NCBI GenBank assembly: GCA_030760725.1
Contig: JASWHV010000018.1
Coordinates: forward strand, 16,586,273 to 16,650,272
Source of the DNA: Neostapfia colusana
Lineage: Eukaryota; Streptophyta; Magnoliopsida; Poales; Poaceae
Direction of reading: 5' to 3'
Length of the DNA: 64,000 nucleotides
Positions 1-11,737 of this stretch are shown in pieces. The position numbers and the translations under genes are program-made. Below the pieces are notes generated by a model. The model was not told where the DNA came from. It saw only the letters and a program-made list of their open reading frames with translations, and made no database searches. The stretch's first letter is position 1. Every line of letters starts with the position of its first letter.

Positions 1-1064
1 ATAAGAATGATAATGCCTCACACACTGCTGATTTGTTTATGACAGAAATTATTTGTTTACATGGTGTGCCAAATACCATTGTTTCTGATCGTGATGCAAA
101 ATTTTTAAGTCATTTTTGGAGAACTTTGTGGTATAAATTGGGAACCAAGCTGCTGTTTTCAACCACATGTCACCCACAAACCGATGGACAAACTGAGGTA
201 GTAAATTATACTCTATCCACTATGTTGCGGGCTGTTTTAAAAACAAATTTAAAGGGTTGGGAGGATCGTTTACCACATATAGAATTTCCTTACAACAGGT
301 CAGTTCACTCTACTACAAAGGTAAGCCCATTCCAGGTAGTGTATGGTTTCAATCCCCGTGCTCCTATTGATTTATTATCTTTGCCTCCTTCTGAAACTAT
401 AAATTTGGATGCTACACAACGATCTGAATTCATTCTTAAGATGCATAAGAAAAATATTGAAAGGATGAATGAGAAGTATAGAATTTCTTGTAGTAAAGGT
501 AGAAAAGAAGTAAAACTTGAACCAGGGGACTTGGTATGGCTACATTTGAGAAAAGAACGATTCCCTAACTTTAGAAAATCTAATCTTATGCCACGAGCTG
601 CTGATCCTTTAAAGATTGTTGAAAAGATCAATGACAATGCATATAAGCTTGAGTTGCCTCCCGATTTTGGGGTTAGTCCCACATTTAACATTTCAGATTT
701 ACGACCATACTTGGGGGAAGAAGATGATCTTGAGTCGAGGACGACTCCGATTCAAGAGGGGGAGGATGATGAGGACATCACAACAATGGATACTCACATT
801 GATATACAAGGACCAATCACAAGAGGACGAGCACGGTTACTAAATCAGCAGGTGAACTCGTTCCTAACTTCCTACATATGTGATTTTGAGAATGGATTGC
901 TATTGAATGATTTAATTGTTATTAGGAACCATGGACATGATCAACAAGTAAAGGGAGGAGGATTTGGGGACGTAGAGAATCAGATGGGACGTCCACAAGT
1001 TGCTGGAAACAGTCACCAACTCGTACTCGAGTTCAACTCGGAGTCCAGGAGCAGTACATCTTAA
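1..1064 (+). CDS. Ty3/gypsy integrase C-terminal part (element G0, cut by window edge)
   Basis: The frame is open from the left edge (about base 3) to a stop at 1062-1064, so the start lies outside the window. It encodes the second half of a retroviral-type integrase: the HGVPNTIVSDRDAKF stretch holds the second catalytic Asp, and HPQTDGQTE ends in the catalytic Glu. A C-terminal tail follows, with the GDLVWLHLRKERFP and FNISDLRPY motifs of gypsy integrases. No canonical chromodomain follows. The last ~100 codons run into the 3' LTR (from 767), an arrangement typical of CRM-type centromeric elements. The visible part is intact. Family Ty3/gypsy is certain; the CRM assignment is an inference from the LTR overlap. 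Confidence 0.9.
   Translation, partial: KNDNASHTADLFMTEIICLHGVPNTIVSDRDAKFLSHFWRTLWYKLGTKLLFSTTCHPQTDGQTEVVNYTLSTMLRAVLKTNLKGWEDRLPHIEFPYNRSVHSTTKVSPFQVVYGFNPRAPIDLLSLPPSETINLDATQRSEFILKMHKKNIERMNEKYRISCSKGRKEVKLEPGDLVWLHLRKERFPNFRKSNLMPRAADPLKIVEKINDNAYKLELPPDFGVSPTFNISDLRPYLGEEDDLESRTTPIQEGEDDEDITTMDTHIDIQGPITRGRARLLNQQVNSFLTSYICDFENGLLLNDLIVIRNHGHDQQVKGGGFGDVENQMGRPQVAGNSHQLVLEFNSESRSSTS
754..766 (+). promoter_or_regulatory. Polypurine tract of G0
   Basis: The purine run AAGAGGGGGAGGA is followed immediately by TGATGAGG, the likely first bases of the 3' LTR. It lies inside the pol reading frame, so the plus-strand priming site and coding sequence overlap. Confidence 0.65.
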
Positions 1065-1628
1065 AACGGACGCCAGGATGCATATGGACTCTGTTTTGAA
1101 GTTCCACATATGCATGGAAAGATGAGAAGATAAACTTTGCAATGATTCTGGTCCCACATAAAAGTTCGCCCGGAGTCGTTGGGAGTTGTCGAAACAAGTT
1201 GAATTCAGAGTTCTGTCCGGTGTTGCACCACCGTATTGGGCTTTTGGGCCTTGTATCCCATATGAGTCCATTAGGGACCCGTCTAAGGGTCTTATGGTCG
1301 AACCCTAGCCTTTAAATACTGCAGCCGCCGGCCATATTTGGTGGGTTTTGCTTAGATTAAACACTTTCGCCGTTCTATGGTTTGTGAGACCCCAATTTCA
1401 CAATTTCAGATTAGATCTTCGTCGTTCTTGCTTGTGTTCTCGGTTGCACTTGCAGGGATAGCCTTCTTGGTGAGGTCAAGCGTGTGAAGCACGGTTGATA
1501 ACCAACGGAGCAGTGGTGTAGTGATTGCAGGGGTGTTCGGGTCTGCTCGAGTTCCTTGGATCATCAACGTCGAGATCTCCACTTCAATCGACCTACCTTT
1601 CGGAAGATCGGGCCTAAACAACTCATCA
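767..1628 (+). mobile_element. 3' LTR of G0 (CRM-like gypsy)
   Basis: An LTR of about 862 bp is inferred from the PPT at its left edge, the TG start at 767 and the CA end near 1628, where copia B coding sequence resumes. A TATA-like TTTAAATA at 1311-1318 fits a plus-strand promoter. The 5' LTR is outside the window, so both ends are inferred and the right end could be off by a few bases. The first ~300 bp also encode the end of pol. Confidence 0.6.
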
Positions 1629-1997
1629 ACTTGGCCTGATATTGATTTTTCAGTAGGAATGGTCAGTCAATTTATGGAAGCCCCAACAGAGCTGCATTGG
1701 GTGGCCGTAAAATGTATCTTGAGATACATTGCAGAAACAAGTGACTATGGGTGCAGGTACACTTGTGGAAAATCTTTACAGTTTGAAGGTTTCAGTGATA
1801 GTGATCTAGCTGGAGATGTTGATGACAGAAAAAGCACGACCGGAGTGGCATTCTTCCTTGGTGCTAATCTAGTGACATGGTGTTCACACAAGCAGAGAGT
1901 AGTAGCTTTATCATCATATGAAGCTGAATATATAGCAGCAGCGATGGCTACATGTCAGGGGGTGTGCCTAAGCATCTATTGGCGACATGTTACAAAC
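1629..1997 (+). pseudogene. Copia B RT end and RNase H, part 1
   Basis: The translation resumes with WPDIDFSVGMVSQFMEAPT and continues through FSDSDLAGDVDDRKSTTG and ALSSYEAEYIAAA, the end of RT and the RNase H of Ty1/copia elements. Part 2 lies at 11738-11996 on the same strand, separated by element A. A frameshift lies between the CQGV stretch (about 1960) and the insertion point, because part 2 continues in another frame. The upstream part of the gene must lie beyond the left window edge, on the far side of G0. Confidence 0.85.
1993..1997. repeat. Target site duplication of A, left copy (CAAAC)
   Basis: CAAAC directly precedes the left LTR of A and recurs at 11733-11737 directly after the right LTR. 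A 5-bp duplication is standard for LTR elements and fixes both borders of A inside copia B. Confidence 0.95.
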
Positions 1998-3621
1998 TGT
2001 AGGATCGAAGAACACGTGAAAAGCTACCAGATGGGGGGTAAATGGTAGATTAACACTTTTCGCAGCGGAAACAACAAAAACCCCTCAGCAAAAATCAATC
2101 GGTTAAATAAACCGTGTGTGCAAGTGTTTTCAAACATGTTCAACCGTGACAAATCAAGTAGAGAGGTAGAGAATCAAGTCACGGATCTAATGCAACAAGA
2201 ATCACTTGAAAACACGAAGTAAAACTTGATATACGATCAAAACATTAAACGAAGATCAATCTGTTCTACCCGATATAAAACAGATCTGCAATGCTGCAAA
2301 GAAACTCGTGTATCTCAAAAACTACAGATCCGAAGCTCGTGAAAATTTCACAGATGATAGATAATTGAGTTGTCAAGACAACCCAAAAATAATCACGTCA
2401 ATCGGATCTGTAAAACTCGAGTTATGAACGAAACACCGAAGCAACGTCGGTCTGTCCAGAAACTCGGCGAGAAAGACTTGACGAAAAACAAGTCGGACGA
2501 ACAAGGCACAAAAGCTCCTCGAAACTATGAACTTTATTTAATAGAAACACAAGAGGAACAGCCCAAAGTTCTCTACCCACGAGAGCTCTGGCCTCCCTTG
2601 ATTTTATAGCCAGCCCTCAGGCTAAACAATCCAATCTAGAACTCCTACTCCTAATTGGACTCGTATCTTAACTTACCATAACTGCTCAGGACTCTACTAT
2701 TCACAGATAGAAGCAATCGTGGGACTTCCAAACACCTTAGGAATGTCCTAAACATTCCTAAAACAACTCGACTTTGTGCCTAGCACGAAATCCTATCATA
2801 ACCAACTCAAATCTTCCATATTTGAGCCATATCCAACTCAGCCTCAGCCTGAGTACGCAATCCAGCCGGTTGGACCTTTCCGACCAATTCTTTACGTCCA
2901 CTTTTCTTCATCACGCCTTGGAACAATGTTGCCACGTCCATGCACTCCTTGCACACGTGCAAGCACCTTCCAACGACGTACACGCAACCTTCACATGCAC
3001 TGCCCTTGATCCAAACATGCTGCGCGACCTCCCGATCAACTCAACCACAGCTCCTCCCGAACTTGGTTGTTGGAACCTCATCTCCTCCTTGAGACTAGTC
3101 CAAGGATCCCGTCACCAGCCATGTCTTGAACTCAAGCAACACCTGCACATGAATAAACAACCAATTCTTCCGAGCACAAGTCCTCGACTTGACTCACGTT
3201 AGTTCGAAAACCACAACACCTTTCATGAGCACGTCACATAAGCATGTTGCAAACCATATCAAATGATAACAGCCATAACCACCAAAACACACCAAAAACT
3301 TAGAAAATTAATACTAAGCAAACCTTCCCATAAAGCAAGTTTGAAACATTGCGAGTTAAAAGCAAAAACAAGACGCTGCAGTTCTACGAGTTGAACTTCA
3401 CGGGAGCTCCCTAAAATCAAGCTCCAGACCTCACAGAAGCTCTTCGGACCTTGCAGGAGCTCTCCGGACCTTGCGTCGGACCTTGCCAACACTTGGCGGA
3501 CCTAACAAAGAACTTGTCGGACCTTGCCACAGAAGAATGTTTTGGCAAGATTCAAAACTTTGAATGTTAATGCTAACTTTTATCCTAATTGCCAATGTAT
3601 TCAGCACACATAGGTCTCACA
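1998..3621 (-). mobile_element. 3' LTR of element A
   Basis: Matches 10110-11732 nearly base for base. Read on the minus strand it starts TGTGAGACC and ends CGATCCTACA. It carries a TATAAAAT-like box around 2601-2609 and repeats of a CGGACCTTGC motif between about 3444 and 3530. Confidence 0.95.
3444..3530. repeat. Short CGGACCTTGC repeats in the A LTR
   Basis: CGGACCTTGC or close variants occur four to five times in under 100 bp, partly overlapping TCCGGA palindromes. The same cluster is in the other LTR at 11535-11640. Sirevirus LTRs are known to carry clustered GC-rich palindromic motifs near the LTR start. Equivalence with those is inferred. Confidence 0.6.
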
Positions 3622-4606
3622 ATCTCCCCCTTGATGAATGCATTGGCAACACCAATTAAAATCCGAACATTGGCTTATGAAAAGTTTTGAAAAGCTTTGA
3701 AAACTCATTTCTCCCCCTTTATTAATTTCTCCCCATTTTTAAAATCAGAGAAGGAAGAAAGTGTATAACATATGCAAAGTGTAAAAAAAGTCTCTCCTTA
3801 TACATATTTCTCCCCCTTTGACAATGTATTCAGCAAGGTTCAAAAGAGAAATTTTTAAATTTTATGAGCATATTATAACATATACATACAAAACAAAGCT
3901 CATCCAAGTCATACTATCAGGTTACTTACACTATCACATCAATGAGATACATAAAGTAGTGTAAGCCATGCTAGAGATCAAATGTATTTTTCAGTTTAAG
4001 CAAGTCATGATCTCCCTTACTCAACTATTTCAAAACCTGAAAACATGACACTTGTTGCTGCTTTTTTATTATTCATAATCATTTAAGGCAAAAAGTTGAT
4101 CATATGATATTTGCAAGAGATTATATGCCGCATCAGCCTTATTCTAACCAACCAAGCCAAGCCTATGTCATTTGACAATCAGAAGTTTAAGGACATGATT
4201 TTAGTCATACACAATTCCTTCCAAGTTCATATCTTAGTGCAATGATAAGCAATCTCAAAAGAAGAAGTGCGATGCATGCATATTCTCTTGATCTTTTCTC
4301 AATTTTTTATTTGAAAACTCAACATGTGAGCTGATCACTTGATTAATTTTTTTATGATTAAAAGCACATGTGAGCACGCAACAACTTCAAAACAGCAAGA
4401 AAGTTCGATCATGACCAGATTTAGTGTAAGTAATTATTCCAATTACTAGTCATGGCAAAACTACAAAATGTATAACATGAGTAACGTAGTAAGAACTTTC
4501 AGCCTGTAAAAGGAATCACAAAGTCATATATGTATGAAATACTATGCTCATATTATTTTAGTTTCAGATTCACATATAGACTTTCAAAGTTTCAAAAAAC
4601 TCCCCC
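3622..4606 (-). promoter_or_regulatory. Non-coding 3' region of A with several PPT-like runs
   Basis: Between the RNase H stop and the 3' LTR lies about 1 kb with no ORF and no env-like gene. The PPT itself is the AAGGGGGAGAT run (minus strand) abutting the LTR at 3622-3632. Similar minus-strand GGGGGAG or GGGGAGA runs lie at about 3711-3720, 3728-3735, 3808-3820 and 4600-4610. Repeated PPT-like motifs here are a known Sirevirus signature. Confidence 0.75.
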
Positions 4607-7600
4607 TCAATTTAAGCCATGAGGATGCATAACCCCTATTTCACTACGAATGAAACAAAAACGAGTGAAATCCAAAGGTTTTGTAAAAATATCAGCCAAT
4701 TGTTGTTCGGTATCGACATGGTGAAGCACAATGTTTCCTTTTTCAACATTATCACGAAGAAAGTGATACCTAATGTCAATGTGCTTAGTTCTAGAGTATT
4801 TCACGGGGTTTTTAGCAATACAAATTGCACTACTGTTATCACAAAACAGTGGAACACTATCTAAATCAACCCCATAGTCCTTAAGTGTTTAAACAATCCA
4901 AAGAATTTGTGAGCAAGCGCTAGCCGCAGATACATATTCAGATTCGGCCGTGGATTGTGCAACTGAACTTTGTTTTCTAGAGGACCGAGCAACAAGTGAA
5001 TTACCAAGAAAATGACAAGCACCCGAAGTACTTTTCCTATCAATCCTACAACCCCCAAAATCAGCATCCGAAAAAGCTTTCAAAGAAACGGTTGAGGAAG
5101 AAGGAAGAAAAATGCCAAATTCTTGAGTTCCATGTAGGTACCTGAGAATCCTTTTGATGGCTTGGCGATGTGAAGCACGTGGAGAAGCTTGAAAACGTGC
5201 ACAAAGACATACGCTGAATTGTATGTCCGGTCTTGACGCCGTGAGATACAAAAGTGATCCAATCATACTTCTGTATTCTTTTTTATCGACCGGGTCACCA
5301 TCTTCGTCAAGTTCAAGTGTTGTTGCTGTTCCCATTGGTGTCCGAAGAGGCTTGCATTTGTCCATGTTGAAGCGCTTAAGAAGGTCCTTTGTATACTTAG
5401 TTTGATGCACAAAAGTTCCTTCTTTTGTTTGCTTGATTTTCAGCCCCAGAAAGTATGTGAGTTCTCCCATCATACTCATCTCAAATTCTGAACTCATCAT
5501 AGCTGAAAACTTGGACACGAGATCATGAGAAGCACAACCAAAGATAATATCATCCACATACACTTGAACGAATAATGAGTCATTGCCATGCTTAAGTACA
5601 AAAAGAGTTTTATCAATCTTGCCCATGGTAAACCCCTTTTCAAGTAAGAATGTTTTTAACCTATCATACCATGCTCTAGGGGCTTGTTTTAGACCGTACA
5701 AGGCTTTGGACAGTTTGTAAACATGATTAGGAAAATTTGGATTTTCAAAACCCGGTGGCTGCTTAACATAAACCTCCTCCTCTATGTAGCCATTAAGAAA
5801 AGCACTTTTAACATCCATTTGATATAACTTGAAACCTTTAGATGCAGCAAATGCTAATAAAATTCTTATAGCTTCTAATCTAGCAACAGAAGCAAATGTT
5901 TCATCAAAATCTAGACCTTCAATTTGAGTGAAACATTGAGCAACCAACCTAGCTTTATTCCTAACCACAACCCCATCCTCACTTTGCTTATTTTTAAATA
6001 CCCATTTAGTTCCAATTAATGTGTGACCTTGAGGTGGAGGTACAAGTTTCCAAACATTATTTCTTTCAAAATTTTCTAACTCTTCTTGCATGGCATTAAT
6101 CCAAGATTCATTAGTGAGTGCGTGTGATATATCCTTGGGTTCAAAAGAAGCAACAAAAGCAGAATGAGCATGAGGGATTGGATCGCAAAACCTTGACCGA
6201 GTGACTCGTTCATGCAAGCTTCCAATGATTTGTTGTGGAGGATGACTTTTGAGTACTCGGAGGGGAGTAGACACTTCACAAGCACCTTCTTCTTCATGTT
6301 CGGACCTTTGATTAGGAGAGCTTGTTGATTGAGGAAGGTCCGAACCAGCAGTAGTGACTGTTGGTGCTGGTTGTGGTGCAAAATCAGCAGCTTGATCGTT
6401 ATTTACTTCCGAGTTTTCGGGCAGCAGCACCACTTCTTCATCTTCTTCAATAAAAATACTCTCCCTCTGCGGATATGGATCCGGACCTGCAATATCGGAG
6501 CTAGTACTTGGGCTAGCTTCATCAAAAGAAACCTCGCAAGTCTCCACAATTTTGTTAGTGTCAAGTAAAAGCACACGGTAGCCTCTAGTATGAGATGGAT
6601 AACCAAGAAACATGCCATCAACAGATCTAGCTTCAAATTTATCAAGATTACCATGTTTCTTAACAAAGCATTTGCAACCAAAAACCCTAAAGTGTGTAAC
6701 ACTAGGCCTATGTCCAAACCGGAGCTCATATGGGGTTTTTCCAAGCTTAGCACGCAAGAAAACACGATTTGAGACATAACAAGCGGTTGCAATTGCATCA
6801 GCCCAAAATTTCCTAGGAGTTTGATATTCATCAAGCATACTCCTAGCCATCTCAACTAAGGTCCTGTTCTTTCTTTCTACGACACCATTTTGTTGTGGTA
6901 CATAGGGTGAAGAGTATTGATGATCTATTCCATTTTCAGCATAAAAGTGATCAAAGGATTGGTTTTTAAATTCAGTTCCGTTATCACTTCTAATTGCTTT
7001 TAATGATCCTGGGTGATCAATAGATAATCTAAGAAATAAAGTTCTAAAATGACTAAAAGCTTCATTCTTAGATGCCATAAAATAAACCTAAGAATATCTG
7101 GAATAATCATCAACAATCACAAGCACATACCATTTACCTCCGAAGGATTGAACACGTGCCGGACCTACTGTGTCAGGATGTAAAAGTTGTCCCGGTTCAG
7201 CTGTCATGGTCATTGTGAGTGGAGCATGTGAACCTGCAACAAACTTAGCATGTCTACAAGAAGAGCACACAATATCATTGTCCTTTTTAAGCTTCGGTAG
7301 CCCACGTATGCGATCGAGAGCACTAACACGAGTGAGATGATCAAAGCCTATGTGACCAAGTCTACGATGCCAAAAATATAGATCCTTTGTATCATTAGCA
7401 ACTAGACACCGATGCTTAGAAGTTGACAAATCAAAATCAGCTTTAAAAACTCTTCCAAACCATGTTAAACAAAAGCTCACCTTTTGAATCTACAACCTTG
7501 CAGCAATTTTTAGCAAAGCTAACCTCTAGATTTTCATCTAGCAATTGTGAAACTGAAAGCAAGTTGTATTTCAAATTTTTAACAAGTGCCACATCTTTCA

Positions 7601-8225
7601 AAGTGTAGAGATTGTTTACTCTAACCGAACCTTTGGCAATTATGGGAGTAGAAGAGTTATCGGCGAAAGTAACATTTTCTACACGTGACACAAAAGAGGG
7701 AGAGGAGAACCATTCTTTGTTACCGGTCATGTGGCGTGAGCAACCTGAATCCACATTCCAAATGTTCTCCTTCCTCAAACGTGAAACCTACACAGCAGCA
7801 CAATACGTCGATGACTCAATACTGGGGTTAGTTAAAAGACTTTTAGGAATCCAGTACTGAGTCACACGACGTCCAGCAGGAATAACACGCGAAAGCTGAG
7901 AAGGTACAGCAGGTTTATGAGCCAAACATCGAAAATTTTTGTTCCCAACTACTGACTTAGAAGATACGTTATATGTAGCACAAAAAACAGTAGGTCCGGG
8001 AGCAAGTTTTTGACTCATTACAGCAGGTTGCAAGCTCCGAACATTCGGTCTAGCAGATTTTGCTTCGTTGTTATGTGATCTAGCAAGTATTCTTTGTTTC
8101 TTATCGTGTTTAGCTAGTCTATAACAAAAATCCATGACATGACCATCTCTACCACAGTAGGTACAATGAAAAATAACCTTATTATCATGTCTAGATGAGC
8201 AAGCAACACGTTTATTAGAACCCGA
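4607..8225 (-). pseudogene. Element A pol: second zinc knuckle, protease, integrase, RT, RNase H
   Basis: Domains in order on the minus strand: a CX2CX4HX4C knuckle (CTYCGRDGHVMDFC) near 8120-8165; aspartic protease with DSGCSRHMTG near 7730-7755; GAG-pre-integrase with HHCC residues and integrase with VDDYSR, SDNGTEF and VVERKN; RT with an intact YVDD near 5550; RNase H with ADFGGCRIDRKSTSG; and the end TKPLDF. In-frame stops lie at 7788-7790, 7088-7090 and 4889-4891. A frameshift around 7445-7480 separates protease from integrase. Each stop sits where the family has Trp or Gln, so each is one transition. Catalytic residues of RT and integrase are retained. Confidence 0.92.
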
Positions 8226-10048
8226 ATGGGACAGTACTCTGCAGATTTGAAAATCACCTCTTTTTGTCTAGGAGCTGTTTGAATCAAACCGCTTCCTAAT
8301 GACTTTACAACTTTAGGTGGGTGTGCCTTAGCATGAGCATGAGAATTAAAACCTAAACCAATTTTATCATTACAAGACTTGGAAGAATTCAGCAGCAAGA
8401 TTAGGTTCTTATTTGCATTAGAAAACCGATCTAGTGTCCTATGCATGTCATCAAGTTTATTGGACAGATCAAAGCAGTTTTCACATGAAGTTTTTCCTTT
8501 TAGTTTGCAATTTGAACAATATTTAACTTCATGCACACGTAAAGCATTGTTCAAAATAGAAATCTCATTCATAGCATCATTTAGTTTCTTATTCAGATCA
8601 TCACATAAAGAACAATGCAAATCAATTGTAGAACAACAAGCATCTTTCAAATTTTTATCATTAAGTGCAGCAAGCTCTTTGTTCTTTTCAATTTCAAGTT
8701 CAAGTTTATCAAGTGTAGATGCGTGTGCACTTCTTAAAGAGGATAATTGTTCATAAATCAAATCACATGAGGAACAAGAATCATCACTAGGAATCAAAGT
8801 TTTTAAATGATTAATTTCAGATTCTAGTGATTCAATTTTAACAGCACTGTTCCTAAGTTTTTTATCCTTTTTCTTTAATATAACAGTGGCACGAGAAATA
8901 GCATCACACATTTCTTCGCAAGTGGGACATACCTCTTCATCGTCGCTGTTGTGTTCTGCCTCCTCGGAGCTTGAACTTGACTTGCTCGCCATGCAGCACA
9001 TATTTGCCATAGCTTCTTCATCTTCATCACTACCGGTGTCCACATCACTTGAGCCGAAATCTTGAAGTGCAGAGATCATACTATGCACTATGTTGCGCAT
9101 TGATAAATCTTTCTTCTTCTTATTCTTTGCAAACAATTTCTTCGGCCTTGTTTGCTTTTCTTCACGTGAAGTCGGACCTGAAAGGTTAGGGCACTCCGTA
9201 CGAAAATGTCCTGTCTTACCACATTCAAAACATCGTTGAGGTCCGGAGCTTCCTCTCCTTCTAGTTCTCACATTTAGCAATGCTTTTGAGAACCGAGTAG
9301 AGATGAGTGCAAGCTCCTCCTCTGGAAACTCTTCAATCTGTTCAAGGGTTAGAGAGGACAGCAAAGAGAGTGCACCACTAGATAATGATTGACTAGAACT
9401 AGACATGTCACGTTGCGAAACAAATGCAATAGACTTGTTGGGGTTTTTACGTGAGATGATGTCAATTTCATGAGTTTTCAATTTAGAATAAAGCACGTCT
9501 AAAGTAAGAGAACTCATGACAGTAGATTCACGAATAGATGTAACTTTCATCTCCCAAATTGACATATCTAATGCTCCTAACAATTGTCTAGCATTTTCAG
9601 CATCTGAAAAGTTAACATTGACACTATGCAAGTTGCTGAGAATTTTATTAAAGCGAGCAAAAAGGTCGTCAATTGACTCACCGGGTTGCATCTCAAAACG
9701 CATGTATTCTTTCTTGAACATATCTTGCCTTACCTCCTTGATCGTATTGGATCCTTCATGGTAGTCACAAAGAGCTTTCTAAACATCATATGCAGATCGG
9801 AGGTGTGCAACACGGTCGAAGTCGCTTTGAGTCAATCCTTGGATGATCAAGTTGCGAGCCTTGTTGTTGTTGTCAACATCTCTCATGTTCGCAGCTGTAA
9901 CTTGATCGTTGGGTGGTACATCGAAGTTCCGGTAGACCTTTTCCCATATGGTGAATCCTTGCGCCTGTATGTAGGCCTCCATCCGCGCCTTCCAAACCTG
10001 AAAATTGATGCCATTGAACACACAAGGTTTTGCGGAGTACTTCTCCAT
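8114..10048 (-). pseudogene. Element A gag with zinc knuckle and long coiled coil
   Basis: ATG at 10046-10048, 61 nt after the LTR. The N-terminus has the copia gag motif NFQVWKARMEAYIQ. A stop at 9779-9781 (TAG in a Trp position) breaks it, and the frame continues at once with KALCDYHEGS and on to MFKKEYMRFEM. Zinc knuckle CFECGKTGHFRTEC lies near 9190-9230. Then come an acidic Ser-rich stretch and about 250 residues of coiled coil carrying several Cys pairs (CPTC, CSSC, CSLC, CSNC, CENC). A frameshift around 8225-8240 separates this frame from the one holding the second knuckle and pol. The long gag with coiled coil is typical of Sireviruses. Confidence 0.9.
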
Positions 10049-10094
10049 GATGGTTAGTCAAAACACATGCAAATCACAAAGATTAGAGCACCTT

Positions 10095-10107
10095 GGCTAT
10101 GATACCA
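10095..10107 (-). promoter_or_regulatory. Primer binding site of A (initiator Met tRNA)
   Basis: The minus strand reads TGGTATCATAGCC two bases inside the 5' LTR. It matches the iMet-tRNA PBS (TGGTATCAGAGCC) at 12 of 13 bases. Confidence 0.85.
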
Positions 10108-10109
10108 AT

Positions 10110-11732
10110 TGTAGGATCGAAGAGCATGTGAAAAGCTACCAGAGGGGGGTGAATGGTAGATTAAAACTTTTCGCAGCGGAAACAACAAAAACCCCTCAGC
10201 AAAAATCAATCGGTTAAAGAAACCGTGTGTGCAAGTGTTTTCAAACGTGTTCAACCATGACAAATCAAGTAGAGAGGTAGAGAATCAAGTCACGGATCTA
10301 ATACAACAAGAATCACTTGAAAAAACGAAGTAAAACTTGAGATACGACCAAAACATTAAACGAAGATCAATCTGTTCTACCCGATATAAAACAGATCTGC
10401 AACGCTGCAAAGAAACTCGTGTATCTCAAAAACTACAGATCTGAAGCTCATGAAAATTTCAAAAATGATAGATAATTGAGTTGTCAAGACAACCAAAAAA
10501 GAATCATCTCAATAGGATCTGTAAAACTCGAGTTATGAACGAAACACCGAATCAACGTCGGTCTGTCCAGAAACTCGGCGAGAAAGACTTGACGAAAAAC
10601 AAGTCGGACGAACAAGGCACAAAAGCTCCTCAAAACTCTGAACTTTATTCAATAGAAACACAAGAGGAACAACCCAAAGTTCTCTACCCACGAGAGCTCT
10701 AGCCTCCCCTGATTTTATAGCCAGCCCTCAGACTAAACAATCCAATCTAGGACTCCTACTCCTAATTGGACTCGTATCCTAACTTACCATAACTGCTCAG
10801 GACTCTCCTATTCGAAGATAGAAGCAATCGTGAGACTTCCAAACACCTTAGGAACGTCCTAAACATTCCTAAAACAACTCAACTTCGTGCCTAGCACGAA
10901 ATCCTATCATAACCAACTCAAATCTTCCATATTTGAGCCATATCCGACTCAGCCTCAGCCTGAGTACGCAATCCAGCCGGTTGGACCTTTCCGACCAATT
11001 CTTTACGTCCACTTTTCTTCATCACGCCTTGGGACAATGTTGCCACGTCCATGCACTCCTTGCACACGTGCAAACACCTTCCAACGACGTACACGCAACC
11101 CTCATATGCACTGCCCTTGATCCAAACATGCTATGCGACCTCCCGATCAACTCAACCACGGCTCCTCCCGAACTTGGTTGTTGGAATCTCATCTCCTCCC
11201 TGAGACTAGTCCCAGGATCCCGTCACCAGCCATGTCTTGAACTCAAGCAACACCTGCACATGAATAAACAACCAATTCTTCCGAGCACAAGTCCTCGACT
11301 TGACTCACGTTAGTTCGAAAACCAAAACACCTTACATGAGCACGTCACATAAGCATGTTGCAAACCATATCAAATGATAACAGACATAACCACCAAAACA
11401 CACCAAAAACTTAGCAAATTAATACTAAGCAAACCTTCCCATAAAGCAAGTTTGAAACATTGCGAGTTAAAAGCAAAAACAAGACGCTGCAGTTCTACGA
11501 GTTGAACTTCACGGGAGCTCCCTAAAAACAAGCTCCGGACCTCACAGAAGCTCTTCGGACCTTGCAGGAGCTCTCCGGACCTTGCGTCGGACCTTGCCAA
11601 CACTTGGCGGACCTAACAAAGAACTTGTCGGACCTTGCCACAGAAGAATGTTTTGGCAATATTCAAAACTTTGAATGTTAATGCTAACTTTTATCCTAAT
11701 TGCCAATGTATTCAGCACACATAGGTCTCACA
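10110..11732 (-). mobile_element. 5' LTR of element A
   Basis: Direct repeat of 1998-3621. Since the genes read on the minus strand, this right copy is the 5' LTR. It differs from its partner at many scattered positions, so the insertion is clearly older than E or D. Confidence 0.95.
10711..10719 (-). promoter_or_regulatory. TATA box in the 5' LTR of A
   Basis: The minus strand reads GGCTATAAAATC, a good TATA box about 600 bp before the LTR end. The other LTR has it at 2601-2609. Confidence 0.55.
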
Positions 11733-11737
11733 CAAAC
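11733..11737. repeat. Target site duplication of A, right copy (CAAAC)
   Basis: Exact partner of 1993-1997. Confidence 0.95.

Larger units (their letters stand above)
1998..11732 (-). mobile_element. Element A: complete Sirevirus-type Ty1/copia retrotransposon
   Basis: A 9735-bp element with two LTRs of 1624 and 1623 bp, 5' TG and 3' CA ends, a PBS, a PPT and a 5-bp TSD. It reads on the minus strand: 5' LTR at right, then PBS, gag, protease, integrase, RT, RNase H, and a 1-kb non-coding stretch before the 3' LTR at left. The order integrase before RT is copia. The long gag with zinc knuckle and coiled coil, and the multiple PPT-like runs before the 3' LTR, are hallmarks of Sireviruses. The LTRs differ at tens of positions. 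The coding region has four nonsense codons and two frameshifts, so A is dead by its own proteins. Confidence 0.93.

Noticed and set aside
3622..4606. Possible env-like ORF in the Sirevirus
   Set aside because: Some Sireviruses have an ORF after RNase H, but no frame of useful length exists on the minus strand here.
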